Below are positions 23,346 through 32,365 of a DNA stretch of 39,316 bases, one piece after another; positions within the stretch are counted from its first letter, which is position 1; each line of letters opens with the position of its first letter. Source of the stretch: Nocardioides sp. (GTDB lineage Bacteria; Actinomycetota; Actinomycetes; Propionibacteriales; Nocardioidaceae). Position numbers and translations under genes: made by a program. Location of the stretch: NCBI GenBank assembly GCA_017354415.1, contig JAFMQY010000005.1, positions 2,221 through 41,536 of the forward strand, given 5' to 3'. The notes under the pieces were generated by a model. The model did not search any database. It saw nothing but the letters and a program-made list of their open reading frames with translations, and was not told the DNA's origin.

Positions 23346-24406
23346 CAGCGGGGTCCCTCGACCACGACGGCATCGCGGGTCAGCACGTCGGTGCGGTCCG
23401 AGGAGGATGCCGAGGGTGGTGGCCCCGGTGCGTCCACCACGGCGCGGCGGCGGCGCCGGCGTACGACGGACTGGATCGACGGCACGATCCCCTGCGGCAT
23501 GAGGAGCATGACGAGCAGGAACACCAGCGCATAGGCGATCAGGTAGTACTCGCTGCCGCCCAGTTCGTAGGCGAGGGTCTGTTGCGCCGTCTCGAGGATC
23601 AGGGCCCCGATCACCGGTCCCCACAGGGTGCCGCGGCCGCCGAGGAAGGTCATGAGGACCATCCCGATCGTGATCAGGGGGTCGATGGCGAACTGGGGGT
23701 AGATGAAGCTCTCGTAGTAGGCCCAGATGCCGCCCACCATCGCGGTGATGCCCACGCTGACCGAGAAAGTCAGCAGCTTGACGCCGAGCGTCCGCACGCC
23801 CACCCCCCGGGCCTTGTCCTCGTCGGCGCGTACCGCCGCGAGCGACAGGCCGAGCTTGCTGCGCATCGTGAGGTAGGTGATCGCCATGGTCGCCGCGAGG
23901 AGGGCCACCAGCACGTAGTAGAAGGGCCGCTCGAAGGTGGCGGCCGCGAACGGCGGGATGGGCAGGGCGAGACCCTGCGCGCCGTGGGTCAGGCCCCGCA
24001 GGTTGAACGCCAACGTCTGGACGACGAAGAGGAGCGTGATGGTCACGATCGCGAACACGTCGGCGCGTGTGCGCAGGGCGATGGCTCCGAGAACGACGCC
24101 GATCAGGCCGGCGAAGAGCCCGACCAGGGGGAGCATCAGGAACGGCTCGTAGCCGGTCGTGACCGCATGGTGCTCGAACCACAACCCGAGGGTGTAGGCG
24201 CCGATCCCGAAGAACGCCGCATGGCCCAGAGAGGGGTAGCCGGTGAAGCCGCCGAAGAGGTTCCAGGCGCTCGACATCACGGCGAACATCAAGGTGAAGA
24301 CCGCGATGTTGATGGACCAGTGAGCCAGGTTGAACGACGGCAGGCTGGCGAGCGCCGCGACGAAGACGACGCCGCGAATCTGGCCGGCGTACGGGATCGA
24401 CCTCAT
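23345..24406 (-). CDS. livM: Branched-chain amino acid-type ABC permease LivM
   Basis: Inner-membrane permease forming the channel with LivH. The 353-aa product is hydrophobic with about eight to ten membrane segments; the family loop GYPSLGHAAFFGIGAY and the coupling region RADEDKARGVGV (family RDDEIAARALGI) that contacts the ATPase are present, as is GGRGTLWGPVIGA near the end. A basic, proline- and serine-rich cytoplasmic tail of about 45 residues follows the last helix. The ATG at 24406 overlaps the livH stop (ATGA). Confidence 0.93.
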   Translation of the reverse strand: MRSIPYAGQIRGVVFVAALASLPSFNLAHWSINIAVFTLMFAVMSSAWNLFGGFTGYPSLGHAAFFGIGAYTLGLWFEHHAVTTGYEPFLMLPLVGLFAGLIGVVLGAIALRTRADVFAIVTITLLFVVQTLAFNLRGLTHGAQGLALPIPPFAAATFERPFYYVLVALLAATMAITYLTMRSKLGLSLAAVRADEDKARGVGVRTLGVKLLTFSVSVGITAMVGGIWAYYESFIYPQFAIDPLITIGMVLMTFLGGRGTLWGPVIGALILETAQQTLAYELGGSEYYLIAYALVFLLVMLLMPQGIVPSIQSVVRRRRRRAVVDAPGPPPSASSSDRTDVLTRDAVVVEGPR

Positions 24407-25281
24407 ATCGCCCCGCGGCCGGTGGTCCCGAAGATTCCCTGCGGACGCAGCAGCAGCACCAGGATCAGGATCACGAAGAAGGTCATCTCGGACCAGGCCG
24501 GCGAGATCGTCGCGGCCACGACGGCCGACGACGTCGACACGATGAGCGCACCCACGATCGCGCCGGCGATGCTGCCGAGGCCACCGAGCACCACGATCGA
24601 GAGCAACCGCGAGATCAGGTCGTAGTGACTGCCCGGGTTGAACGGGTAGAGAAGGCCGTAGATCGAGCCGGCGGCCGCCGCGGTGGCGGTGCCCAGCCCG
24701 AAACCGATGGCTGAGACACGGTTCGACTCGACGCCGAGCAGCCGGGCGGACTCCGGGTTCTGCACCGTGGCTCGGATGGCCCGGCCGAAGCGGGTCCGGT
24801 TGAGGAGCAGCAGGAGGACTCCCAGAGCGGCAATGCTGAGCAGGAACGCCCAGAGCCGGACCAGAGTGATCTGGTAGCCCCCCACCGACCAGCTGCTGTT
24901 CGCGTAGCTGGTGTTGATGCTGCGGTCCGTGGTCCTCCACGTGACGCTCATGAACCCCTCGATGAGCAGCGCCACGGCGAAGGTGACCAGGAGACTGAGC
25001 TCGGACCGGTCCTCGTCATGTAGGGGCCGGAGGAACGCCAGCTGGACAGCCACTCCCAGGATGAACATCGCCACGGTCGTGACCGGGATCGCCAGCAAGG
25101 GGTCGACCCCGAAGGAGGTGAAGAGACCGTAGGCGAGGTAGGCGCTGAGGATCACCATGGCGCCCTGAGCCAGGTTCACCACCTTCATCACACCGAAGAT
25201 GAGCGTCTGCCCCGAGGCCATCAAGGCGTACACCCCAGCGGTCAGCACGCCGAGGATGAGCCCCTGGATGAGTGCGTGCAC
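24403..25281 (-). CDS. livH: Branched-chain amino acid-type ABC permease LivH
   Basis: Second membrane permease of the Liv-type importer. The 292-aa product starts with GTG (MHALIQGLILGVLTAGVYALMA, here the first helix GLILGVLTAGVYAL) and has the family's GAMVILSAYLAY, FGRAIRATVQNPESARLLGV coupling segment (seen as RAIRATVQNPESARLLGV) and GGLGSIAGAIVGA near the C terminus. The start lies three bases after the stop of the binding-protein gene, so translation is probably coupled. No damage is seen. Confidence 0.94.
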   Translation of the reverse strand: MHALIQGLILGVLTAGVYALMASGQTLIFGVMKVVNLAQGAMVILSAYLAYGLFTSFGVDPLLAIPVTTVAMFILGVAVQLAFLRPLHDEDRSELSLLVTFAVALLIEGFMSVTWRTTDRSINTSYANSSWSVGGYQITLVRLWAFLLSIAALGVLLLLLNRTRFGRAIRATVQNPESARLLGVESNRVSAIGFGLGTATAAAAGSIYGLLYPFNPGSHYDLISRLLSIVVLGGLGSIAGAIVGALIVSTSSAVVAATISPAWSEMTFFVILILVLLLRPQGIFGTTGRGAI

Positions 25282-25284
25282 GCC

Positions 25285-26529
25285 TCAGCCACCCCAGTTG
25301 GGCTTGGGGAAGACCGGCTGGGCCTGCGCGACCGACGGCGGGTAGACAGGAACCAGCTTGCCTCCTTGCCACTGCACGAGGTTGAAGGACCCGTTGGGGG
25401 CGCCGTTGGCCGACCAGGAGAGGTTGCCCAGGATGGTGGGCCACGTCCCGCTGTGCAGCGTCTTGATGATCGTGGCGTTGTCGATCTTGCCCGTCTTGGC
25501 CGCCTCCTCCTGGAGGACCTGGCCGACGGCGTAGGCCTCGGCACTGCTGTCGTCCACCGTCTGCGCGGACCCGCCGTACTTCGCGATGTAGGCCGACGTG
25601 AAGGCGGCGCTGCCCGAGGCCTTCGATCCCGGGTACCAGTCTGCGGAGGAGAAGATGCCTGCGGTGTTCTGCGGCCCGACGTTCTTCGGGAACTCCAACG
25701 GGGAGTTCGCGCCGTTCGACTGGTACATGAACGCCGGGTTGTACTTCAGCTGCACCAGGCTCTTGACCTGGGAGTAGGCGTCCTCGCTCTGGGTGCCACC
25801 GACGATCACGTCGGGCTTCTTCGCCGCGACGGCAGCCATCACCGACGAGAGGTCCTGGGTCTCCGACGGGTACACCTGCTTGTAGACCGTCTTGATCCCC
25901 GCCGCCTCGAACCTTGCTCGGATGTTCTCGGCGATCGGGGCCGAGAACGGGTCGTCGAGCTCGACGTACGCCGCGGTCTTCGGGCGATCGGCCTTGCTCA
26001 GCGACAGGATGTAGTCCGCGAAGACGTCACCGGACTTGATGGTGGGCGCCGGCTGCACGAAGAAGAAGTTGTCCAGGTTCTGTGCGAACACGTCGGGACC
26101 GCCACCCGCCGGTGCGAGGAACGCATAGCCGTAGCGCTTGGCGACCTGGGACGCCGGGATGGTGAGCAGGGTGGAGAACGGCCCGAAGGTCAGGTCGACG
26201 TGGTCCTTGTTGATGAGGTTCTGGTAGTTCGTCACGACCTGGGTCGGGCTCGAGGCGTCGTCGACGATCTTCAGCTGCACCTTGCGGCCCAGGATCCCGC
26301 CGTTCGCGTTCACGGTGTCCGCCCAGAGCTGGTAGCCGCGCTGCACCGCCTTGCCCGAGTCGGCGAAGTCTCCGGTGAGCGAGACCGAGGCCCCGATGAC
26401 CAGGGGTTGGGTGCTACTGGCACTGCCGCTGCTGCTGTTGGAGGAGGCGCAGCCGGCGATCAGCAGCGCGACCGCGGTGACGACCGCAAGAGCAGAGAAC
26501 TTGCTGTGCAAACGAACGCGAAATGACAC
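25285..26529 (-). CDS. Liv-type ABC transporter substrate-binding lipoprotein
   Basis: Type I periplasmic-binding-fold protein that captures an amino acid or related solute outside the membrane. From GTG 26529 (AGGGG upstream) the 414-aa product has a lipoprotein signal: basic start, hydrophobic core and lipobox LIAGCASS with Cys27, then a serine-rich linker. The mature part begins LVIGASVSLTGDFADSGK, the typical entry of the family, seen here as VIGASVSLTGDF. First gene of the livHMGF operon. Ligand may be branched-chain amino acids, but related proteins bind amides, urea or aromatic acids, so this is open. The frame continues upstream to 26664, overlapping the radical SAM remnant, and is not needed. 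Confidence 0.92.
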   Translation of the reverse strand: MSFRVRLHSKFSALAVVTAVALLIAGCASSNSSSGSASSTQPLVIGASVSLTGDFADSGKAVQRGYQLWADTVNANGGILGRKVQLKIVDDASSPTQVVTNYQNLINKDHVDLTFGPFSTLLTIPASQVAKRYGYAFLAPAGGGPDVFAQNLDNFFFVQPAPTIKSGDVFADYILSLSKADRPKTAAYVELDDPFSAPIAENIRARFEAAGIKTVYKQVYPSETQDLSSVMAAVAAKKPDVIVGGTQSEDAYSQVKSLVQLKYNPAFMYQSNGANSPLEFPKNVGPQNTAGIFSSADWYPGSKASGSAAFTSAYIAKYGGSAQTVDDSSAEAYAVGQVLQEEAAKTGKIDNATIIKTLHSGTWPTILGNLSWSANGAPNGSFNLVQWQGGKLVPVYPPSVAQAQPVFPKPNWGG

Positions 26530-26654
26530 GCCGGGACCCCTCACTGCTTGGTCCGGGGCCGGATGGCCCCCTGACGTCGCGGATGACCGGGCATGGCCCC
26601 GTATGCCCGACCACAAACGATTGCGGCGAGCATGTACCCGTCTGCGAGGGAGTG

Positions 26655-27959
26655 TCAAGGGCATCTGCGCGACCTCGGACGCGATCGCCGCGATCTGCCT
26701 CGCCGGTACTCGTCAGCAGCCTCGTGGGGGCGACTTCTCGGTGCGAAAGTCGCGCTCTCTCCGTGACCGGCGGCGGGGGCGTAGAGGCAGGTGGGGTCGG
26801 CGGCGAGAGGATCGCCGCTGACGGCGTAGGCGTGGGACCGCGAGTCCCCGCAGATCTCGCGGAACTCACAGACACCGCATGCGCCGCCGAACCCGTTCGG
26901 ATCACGCCTAGCGCGCATGAGTGGGGCGTTGCGGTAGATCTCGACGAAGCTCTGCTCACGCACGTTCCCCACCGCTATCGGCAGGAAACCGGACGGGTAG
27001 ACGTTGCCGAGGTGGTCGATGAATGCGAAGCCTCGGCCGGCGTTGGTGTCGATCGGCGGGCGCATGGGTCGTTCGGGCAGCGTGCGACCGGCGGTGAGCT
27101 CTGCGGTCCGCGCGCTCAGCCACCGGTAGAGCGGGCCGGTGTCGAACGCCTCGACCCCGAGCCCCTCGCGCTCGGCGGCCGCGCGCTGCAGCGCGACGCG
27201 CCGGTAGTGCTGGGCCTCGGTGGTCTTGACCGCCAGGTGCCGGGCGATGTCGACCATCCAGTGGAACACGTCCTCGCACTCCTGAGGTGGCAGAGTCTGC
27301 AGACTCTGGCCGCGGCCGACCGGGACCAGGAAGAACAGGCTCCACAGGTGCACACGCAGGTCGAGCATCTGGAGGAACAGCTCGGGCAGTTCGCGCACGG
27401 TGTTCTGGGTGACGGTGGTGTTCACCTGGAGACGGAAGCCGGCCGTCGTGATCAGCGCGGCCGACGCCAGAGTGCGGCGTGGGTGCCCTCGAAGCCCCGA
27501 AACGCGTCGTGCGTCTCGGCTCGTGCTCCGTCCAGGGACAGTGACACGGCGTTCGCCCCTGCCGCCTGGAGCTCCGTCAGCCGGGCGGCTGTGATGTTGG
27601 GCGTGGCGGAGGGGCTGAGCGCCATGTGCAGACCGACCTGGGCGCCGTACGCCGTGAGCGCGGCGAGGTCGGGCCGCTCGAACGGGTCACCGCCGGTGAG
27701 GATCACGATCGGTCGAGGGGTCCCGAACGAGGCGATCCGGTCGAACAAGCGTCGCCCCTCGTCGGTGGTCAGCTCACCGGGGTTCCGGACGTGGATCGAG
27801 TCGGCCCCACAGTGCCGGCACGCCAGCTGACAGGCCCGTGTGACCTTCCCAGATCACCATGAACGGCTGTTGGTCCACATCATGCCGGATCCGGCGTACC
27901 GAACGGATCTGCGCAGGGGACATGGAGTCACCCAATGGGTTCGCAACGGAGGCGACCAC
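26655..27959 (-). pseudogene. Radical SAM/SPASM protein (TIGR04053-like), two frameshifts
   Basis: Pieces in two frames together give a full radical SAM/SPASM protein. The N terminus RHDVDQQPFMVIWE is followed by one extra base near 27847; in the shifted frame the cluster motif reads TRACQLACRHCGAD (CxxxCxxC intact), then ILTGGDPFERPD and SLSLDGARAETHDAFRG. A base is missing near 27475, after which GFRLQVNTTVTQN, FFLVPVGRGQ, KTTEAQHYRR, AGRGFAFI and the SPASM cysteines CGVCEFREICG follow in the first frame. The two shifts cancel, so all other family motifs are in place, which makes sequencing error a serious alternative. The start is GTG 27959 or ATG 27923. The family role is not established; SPASM proteins often modify peptides or act in cofactor synthesis. 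Confidence 0.8.
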
Positions 27960-28057
27960 GGCGGTTGGTCATGGTCTCAGGTGCCGTTGGTCCCGCCCGT
28001 CACGTCGTCACAGCTTGTCGCATCGGCACCCGTCGGTCGCCCGGATAAGGTCGCGAG

Positions 28058-28996
28058 GTGATACGACGGAAGGACGTCGAGGACGCCTGGCTGCGCGTGG
28101 GTCCGCTGGTCAGGCGCACGCCCGTGCTGGACATCGGCGCCGAGGAGCTTGTCGGTGACGTGCTGTTCAAGCTGGAGTTCTTGCAGCACACGAGCTCCTT
28201 CAAGACACGGGGTGCGTTGAACCGACTGCTTTCTGCACACAAGAGCGGTGAGCTGGATCACCGGCTCGGGCTGGTCGTCGCATCGGGCGGCAATGCCGGG
28301 CTGGGCAATGCCTACGCCGCCGCGCGCCTCGGCGTTCCGGCCGTCGTGTTCGTTCCCGAGACGGCCCCGGTGGTCAAGGTGGCCCGGCTCGAGGCGCTCG
28401 GGGCGACGGTGATGAAGGCCGGGTCGGAGTACGCCACCGCGTTGGCTGCGGCTGAGGAGCACGTGACGCGGACGGGGGCGCTCTACTGCCACGCCTACGA
28501 CCAGCCCGAGATCGCGGCGGGAGCCGGGACCCTCGCCCTCGAGCTTCTCGATCAGACCGTCAGACCCATCGATACGGTGCTCGTCGCTGTCGGCGGTGGC
28601 GGCCTGATGGCCGGGGTAGCCGCTGCGCTCGAGGACAGCACCATCCGCGTCGTCGGGGTCGAGCCCGTGAACGCCCCGACTCTCCGAACCGCCCTGGACC
28701 TCGGGCACCCGACTGACGTGCAGGTCTCGGGTGTCGCCGCGGACTCGCTGGGGGCTCGCCGAGTCGGTGAGATCGCCTTCGACGTGGCCCGCCGTACGCG
28801 GGTCCGCAGCGTGCTGGTCGACGACGACGCGATCGTTGCCGCACGGTCGATGCTGTGGAGCCGGTGGCGCATCGTGGTGGAGCACGGAGCCGCCACCGCC
28901 CTCGCAGCTCTGACGTCGGGCGCCTATGTCCCTCAGCCCGACGAGCGGGTCGCCGTCGTGCTGTCCGGCGCGAACACGAGCCCGACCGACCTCTGA
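28058..28996 (+). CDS. PLP-dependent threonine/serine dehydratase family protein
   Basis: Fold type II PLP enzyme of 312 aa, probably deaminating serine or threonine to the 2-oxo acid; racemase activity is an alternative in this family. The Schiff-base lysine is in SSFKTRGA (about residue 48), the phosphate loop is GGGGLMAG and the substrate loop ASGGNAGLG, where classical threonine dehydratases have S(A/S)GNHAQG. There is no C-terminal ACT regulatory domain. GTG 28058 has GAGG-type sequence just upstream. It stands alone on the plus strand, followed by strong inverted repeats. Cytoplasmic. Confidence 0.88.
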   Translation: MIRRKDVEDAWLRVGPLVRRTPVLDIGAEELVGDVLFKLEFLQHTSSFKTRGALNRLLSAHKSGELDHRLGLVVASGGNAGLGNAYAAARLGVPAVVFVPETAPVVKVARLEALGATVMKAGSEYATALAAAEEHVTRTGALYCHAYDQPEIAAGAGTLALELLDQTVRPIDTVLVAVGGGGLMAGVAAALEDSTIRVVGVEPVNAPTLRTALDLGHPTDVQVSGVAADSLGARRVGEIAFDVARRTRVRSVLVDDDAIVAARSMLWSRWRIVVEHGAATALAALTSGAYVPQPDERVAVVLSGANTSPTDL

Positions 28997-29048
28997 CATC
29001 GAGGCTCCACGAGCAGGCGCAGCACCCACATCCGACACCCGGGGCGTG

Positions 29049-29085
29049 CTGCACTGTCGGGACCACGTGGTCCCGACAAGTGCAG
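29049..29085 (+). terminator. Long perfect hairpin after the dehydratase gene
   Basis: The half TGTCGGGACCAC (29055-29066) is followed at once by its exact reverse complement (29067-29078). Outer arms CTGCAC (29049-29054) and GTGCAG (29080-29085) extend the stem past one bulged A. It lies 52 bases after the dehydratase stop. There is no T run, which is common for actinobacterial terminators, but a protein-binding site is equally possible. Confidence 0.5.
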
Positions 29086-29243
29086 TGGTCACGTGACCTA
29101 CCGCCAGTCGTGCCCCGTCGGTCCACCCCGTCTGGACCACGCCGTCGACCAGCGTCGCTCGAAGGTAAGGGAATCGACCGCCGCGACAACACTTTCGTGG
29201 TCACCGGACATACAGCCGGGCCGGATGGCCCACTAGGATTGAC

Positions 29244-29257
29244 TGCGATCGTATGCA
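29244..29257 (+). promoter_or_regulatory. Candidate LacI-type operator, site 2 (upstream of the LacI-type gene)
   Basis: TGCGATCGTATGCA, flanked by GACTGC/GCAGTC inverted arms (29241-29246 and 29255-29260). It shares CGTATGC with sites 1 and 3 and starts five bases after a TAGGAT hexamer, a position where binding would block transcription; autorepression is the natural reading (inference). Confidence 0.45.
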
Positions 29258-29299
29258 GTCGCCGATGTAGGTGTGCTCGACATCCCAGGGAGGTGTTCT

Positions 29300-30385
29300 T
29301 TGGCCGCTGAGCAGACGCCTCCCCGTCACTCGCCCGTCGGCGCCCAACCCGCCAGCAGCCACGCGCATGGCCGGCGGGTGACGATGCGCGACATCGCCCG
29401 TGCGACCAACCTCTCCCAGAGCACGGTCTCCCGGGTGCTGAACCGGACGGCGACCGTCGTCCCGATCGCAGAGGAGACGCGCGAGCGCGTCTTCGCAACC
29501 GCCAGGGCGCTCGGCTACCGGCCCAATCCGCTGGCCCGAGGCCTGCGGGGCGCCAGCACCATGTTGCTCGGCGTGATCGTCCGAGAGATCACCGACCCGT
29601 TCTTCGCGGGTGCGATCGAGGCGGTGACAACGGCTGCCGGTGCACGCGGCTACAACGTCGTGCTCGGCCATGCCCACGCGCGGGCCGAGGAGGCCATCAC
29701 GCTGTGGGGCGTCCTCGAGGCGCGGCACTGCGATGCGATCCTGTTGATGGGCGACATGCGTGACCAGCCACGCCTGCTTCAGGATCTACGCACGGAGCAC
29801 GTGCCCGTGGTCGCGCTCTGGCACGGGGCTCAGACGGATGTGCCGTGCGTGGCCGTCGACAACCACGCCGGTATCCGACGCGTTCTCGACCACCTCACCG
29901 GACTCGGGCACCGCCGGATCGCCTTCGTCGGTCCCCGCCGGCTCGGTGACATCGAGGAGCGGGAAGCGGCCTTCGTGCAGTACTTCACCGGCATCGACGA
30001 GCCGGTGCGCGCCGGCTACGTGGAGCACGTCCCGAACGATCCGAGCGGCGCCATCGACGCACTCTCACGCCTGGTCAAGGTTCCTGAGCCACCCACCGCC
30101 ATCGTGGCGGCGACGGACGTCCTCGCGATCGGGCTGCTCCACGCCGCCCACGCTCACGGGCTGCGCGTGCCCGGGCAGCTGTCGATCACCGGCTTCGACG
30201 ACATCTCGATGGCCGCCTACACGGTCCCGGCGCTGACCACGATGCGGATGCCGATGGGCGAGATGGTCGATCAGGCGTTGCGCCTGGCCTTGGGCGACAC
30301 CGAGGCCGGTGTTGACCAACCCCTTCCGGTGCTGCAGCCCTCCTTGGTCGTGCGGGAGTCGACGGGCCCAGTCGGCCACGACTGA
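29300..30385 (+). CDS. LacI-family transcriptional regulator, probable arabinose regulator
   Basis: Sugar-responsive repressor of 361 aa. I chose the TTG at 29300 because AGGGAGG lies seven bases upstream; a GTG at 29273 has no such site. After a 30-residue unstructured N-terminal stretch the LacI helix-turn-helix reads TMRDIARATNLSQSTVSRVL, here MRDIARATNLSQSTVSRVLN in the first 20, and the hinge helix is ARGLRG. The sugar-binding domain starts LLGVIVREITDPFFAG and ends with the family's ITGFDDISMAAYTVPALTT region. It lies convergent to a sugar ABC transporter and 3 kb from araBDA; the operator-like motif upstream of itself, GH51 and araB points to L-arabinose as inducer (inference). Confidence 0.92.
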   Translation: MAAEQTPPRHSPVGAQPASSHAHGRRVTMRDIARATNLSQSTVSRVLNRTATVVPIAEETRERVFATARALGYRPNPLARGLRGASTMLLGVIVREITDPFFAGAIEAVTTAAGARGYNVVLGHAHARAEEAITLWGVLEARHCDAILLMGDMRDQPRLLQDLRTEHVPVVALWHGAQTDVPCVAVDNHAGIRRVLDHLTGLGHRRIAFVGPRRLGDIEEREAAFVQYFTGIDEPVRAGYVEHVPNDPSGAIDALSRLVKVPEPPTAIVAATDVLAIGLLHAAHAHGLRVPGQLSITGFDDISMAAYTVPALTTMRMPMGEMVDQALRLALGDTEAGVDQPLPVLQPSLVVRESTGPVGHD

Positions 30386-30424
30386 CGCCGGCGAGGCTGA
30401 CGAGTCCAGAGGGTCGGCAACCGC

Positions 30425-30460
30425 AGGAGCGTTGACGTCAAGGCAAGGTCGGACGCTCCT
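30425..30460. terminator. Possible bidirectional terminator between lacI-type gene and permease gene
   Basis: AGGAGCG (30425-30431) pairs with CGCTCCT (30454-30460) across a 22-base loop that itself contains the palindrome TTGACGTCAA (30432-30441). It lies between two convergent genes. There is no T run, so this is tentative. Confidence 0.35.
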
Positions 30461-30469
30461 CGGCGTGGG

Positions 30470-31476
30470 TCATCGTGCGAACCTGCGCTGGAGGAGGGCA
30501 TGGGTCGTGACTGCGCCGAGGACGATGGCGCCGTAGATGACCTGGGTCCAGAAGTCCTTGAGCCCCACTGCCACGGCGCCCGCATCGATGCCGCCGATCA
30601 GGAACGCCCCGACGGCCGTGCCCCAGATGGTGCCCCGACCACCGAACACGGACGTTCCGCCGACGAAGACCGCCGCGAGCGCAGGCAGCAACGTGCTCCC
30701 GCCCTGGTTCGGGTAGAAGTTGATCACCGCGAAGCTGTTCATCATGCCGGCCAGCGCGGCGACGACGCCGGTGAGGATGAACAGGATCATCCGGGTGCGC
30801 ATGATCGGGATGCCCATCAGGCCGGCTGCCTGCTTGTTGTCGCCGATGACGTGCGCGTTCTGGCCGAGCCGGTGCCGGAACAGCAGCACCCACGAGATGA
30901 CCGCCAGTACGACGAACCACACGAACTGCATCGGGAGACCGAGGAACCGTCCGGTGAGGAGTCGTCCCGGGATGCTGCCGTCCGTCTCGAGCAGTGTGTA
31001 GCTCTTGCCGTTGACGAGGACGAGGGTGAGGCCGCGGTACAGGAACTGCGTTCCGATCGTCACGACGAGCGCCGGGATGGCGACGACACAGACGAAGAAC
31101 CCGTTCACGAATCCGGCGATGGCGCCCATCAGGAGGGTGGCGAGCACGCCGAGGGTGATGCTGTGGGTGGTGTGCTCGACGGCGATGTACCCGACCATGC
31201 CGAGTGCGAACACCGACGGGAACGAGAGGTCGATCTCACCGGCCACGATCAGCATGGTCAACGGGAGCGCGATGAGTCCGAAGTAGGGCACCGTCTGGGC
31301 GTAGGACACGTAGATCCGGCTGCTCAGGAAGGTCTCGGGCGCCATGACCGTGAAGACGAGCCACACCAGGATGAACGCGGTCGTGATGCCGATCTGCGAG
31401 GCATACCTGATGCTGAAGGACTTGAGGGTCCATTGCCGCGGGCCGAGGAACTGTCGGGCCCGCTCCGCCGCTGCGG

Positions 31477-31480
<4 letters not shown>
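30470..31480 (-). CDS. Sugar ABC transporter permease, RbsC/FrcC-like
   Basis: Membrane permease of the ribose/fructose/arabinose importer group (BPD_transp_2 family), 336 aa with about eight to ten hydrophobic segments. The conserved GEIDLSFPSVFALG stretch near residue 83 is the family's GGIDLSVGS motif, and VFVGGTSVFGGRGTIWGTAVGA near the C terminus (seen as GGTSVFGGRGTIWGT) is typical. The ATG at 31480 overlaps the ATPase stop (ATGA), with GGAGG upstream. It probably carries L-arabinose, from its place beside araBDA; other pentoses are possible. Confidence 0.92.
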
Positions 31481-32271
<791 letters not shown>

Positions 32272-32365
32272 CGGCTGGCTCCTCCATCGGCTCACGTGGT
32301 GAGACGCGGGCGGTCGGTAAGCATCGTGCTCGCCGACCGCCGCGTCCATCCCTCGCTGTCGATCG

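Larger units (their letters stand above)
28997..29299. other. Intergenic region rich in palindromes before the LacI-type gene
   Basis: About 300 bases without a gene. It holds a 24-bp perfect palindrome (29055-29078), a 12-bp palindrome GGTCACGTGACC (29087-29098), an inverted repeat GGTCCA/TGGACC (29120-29125 and 29133-29138), a possible -10 box TAGGAT (29234-29239), the candidate operator site 2, and the GGGAGG ribosome binding site of the regulator gene (29288-29293). Confidence 0.6.

Noticed and set aside
27452-27748. Separate small gene between the radical SAM pieces
   Set aside because: Its sequence is the middle of the radical SAM protein in a shifted frame, not an independent gene.
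29055-29098. Mobile element terminus or CRISPR-like repeat
   Set aside because: No transposase, target duplication or regularly spaced copies were seen nearby; treated as hairpin or operator instead.
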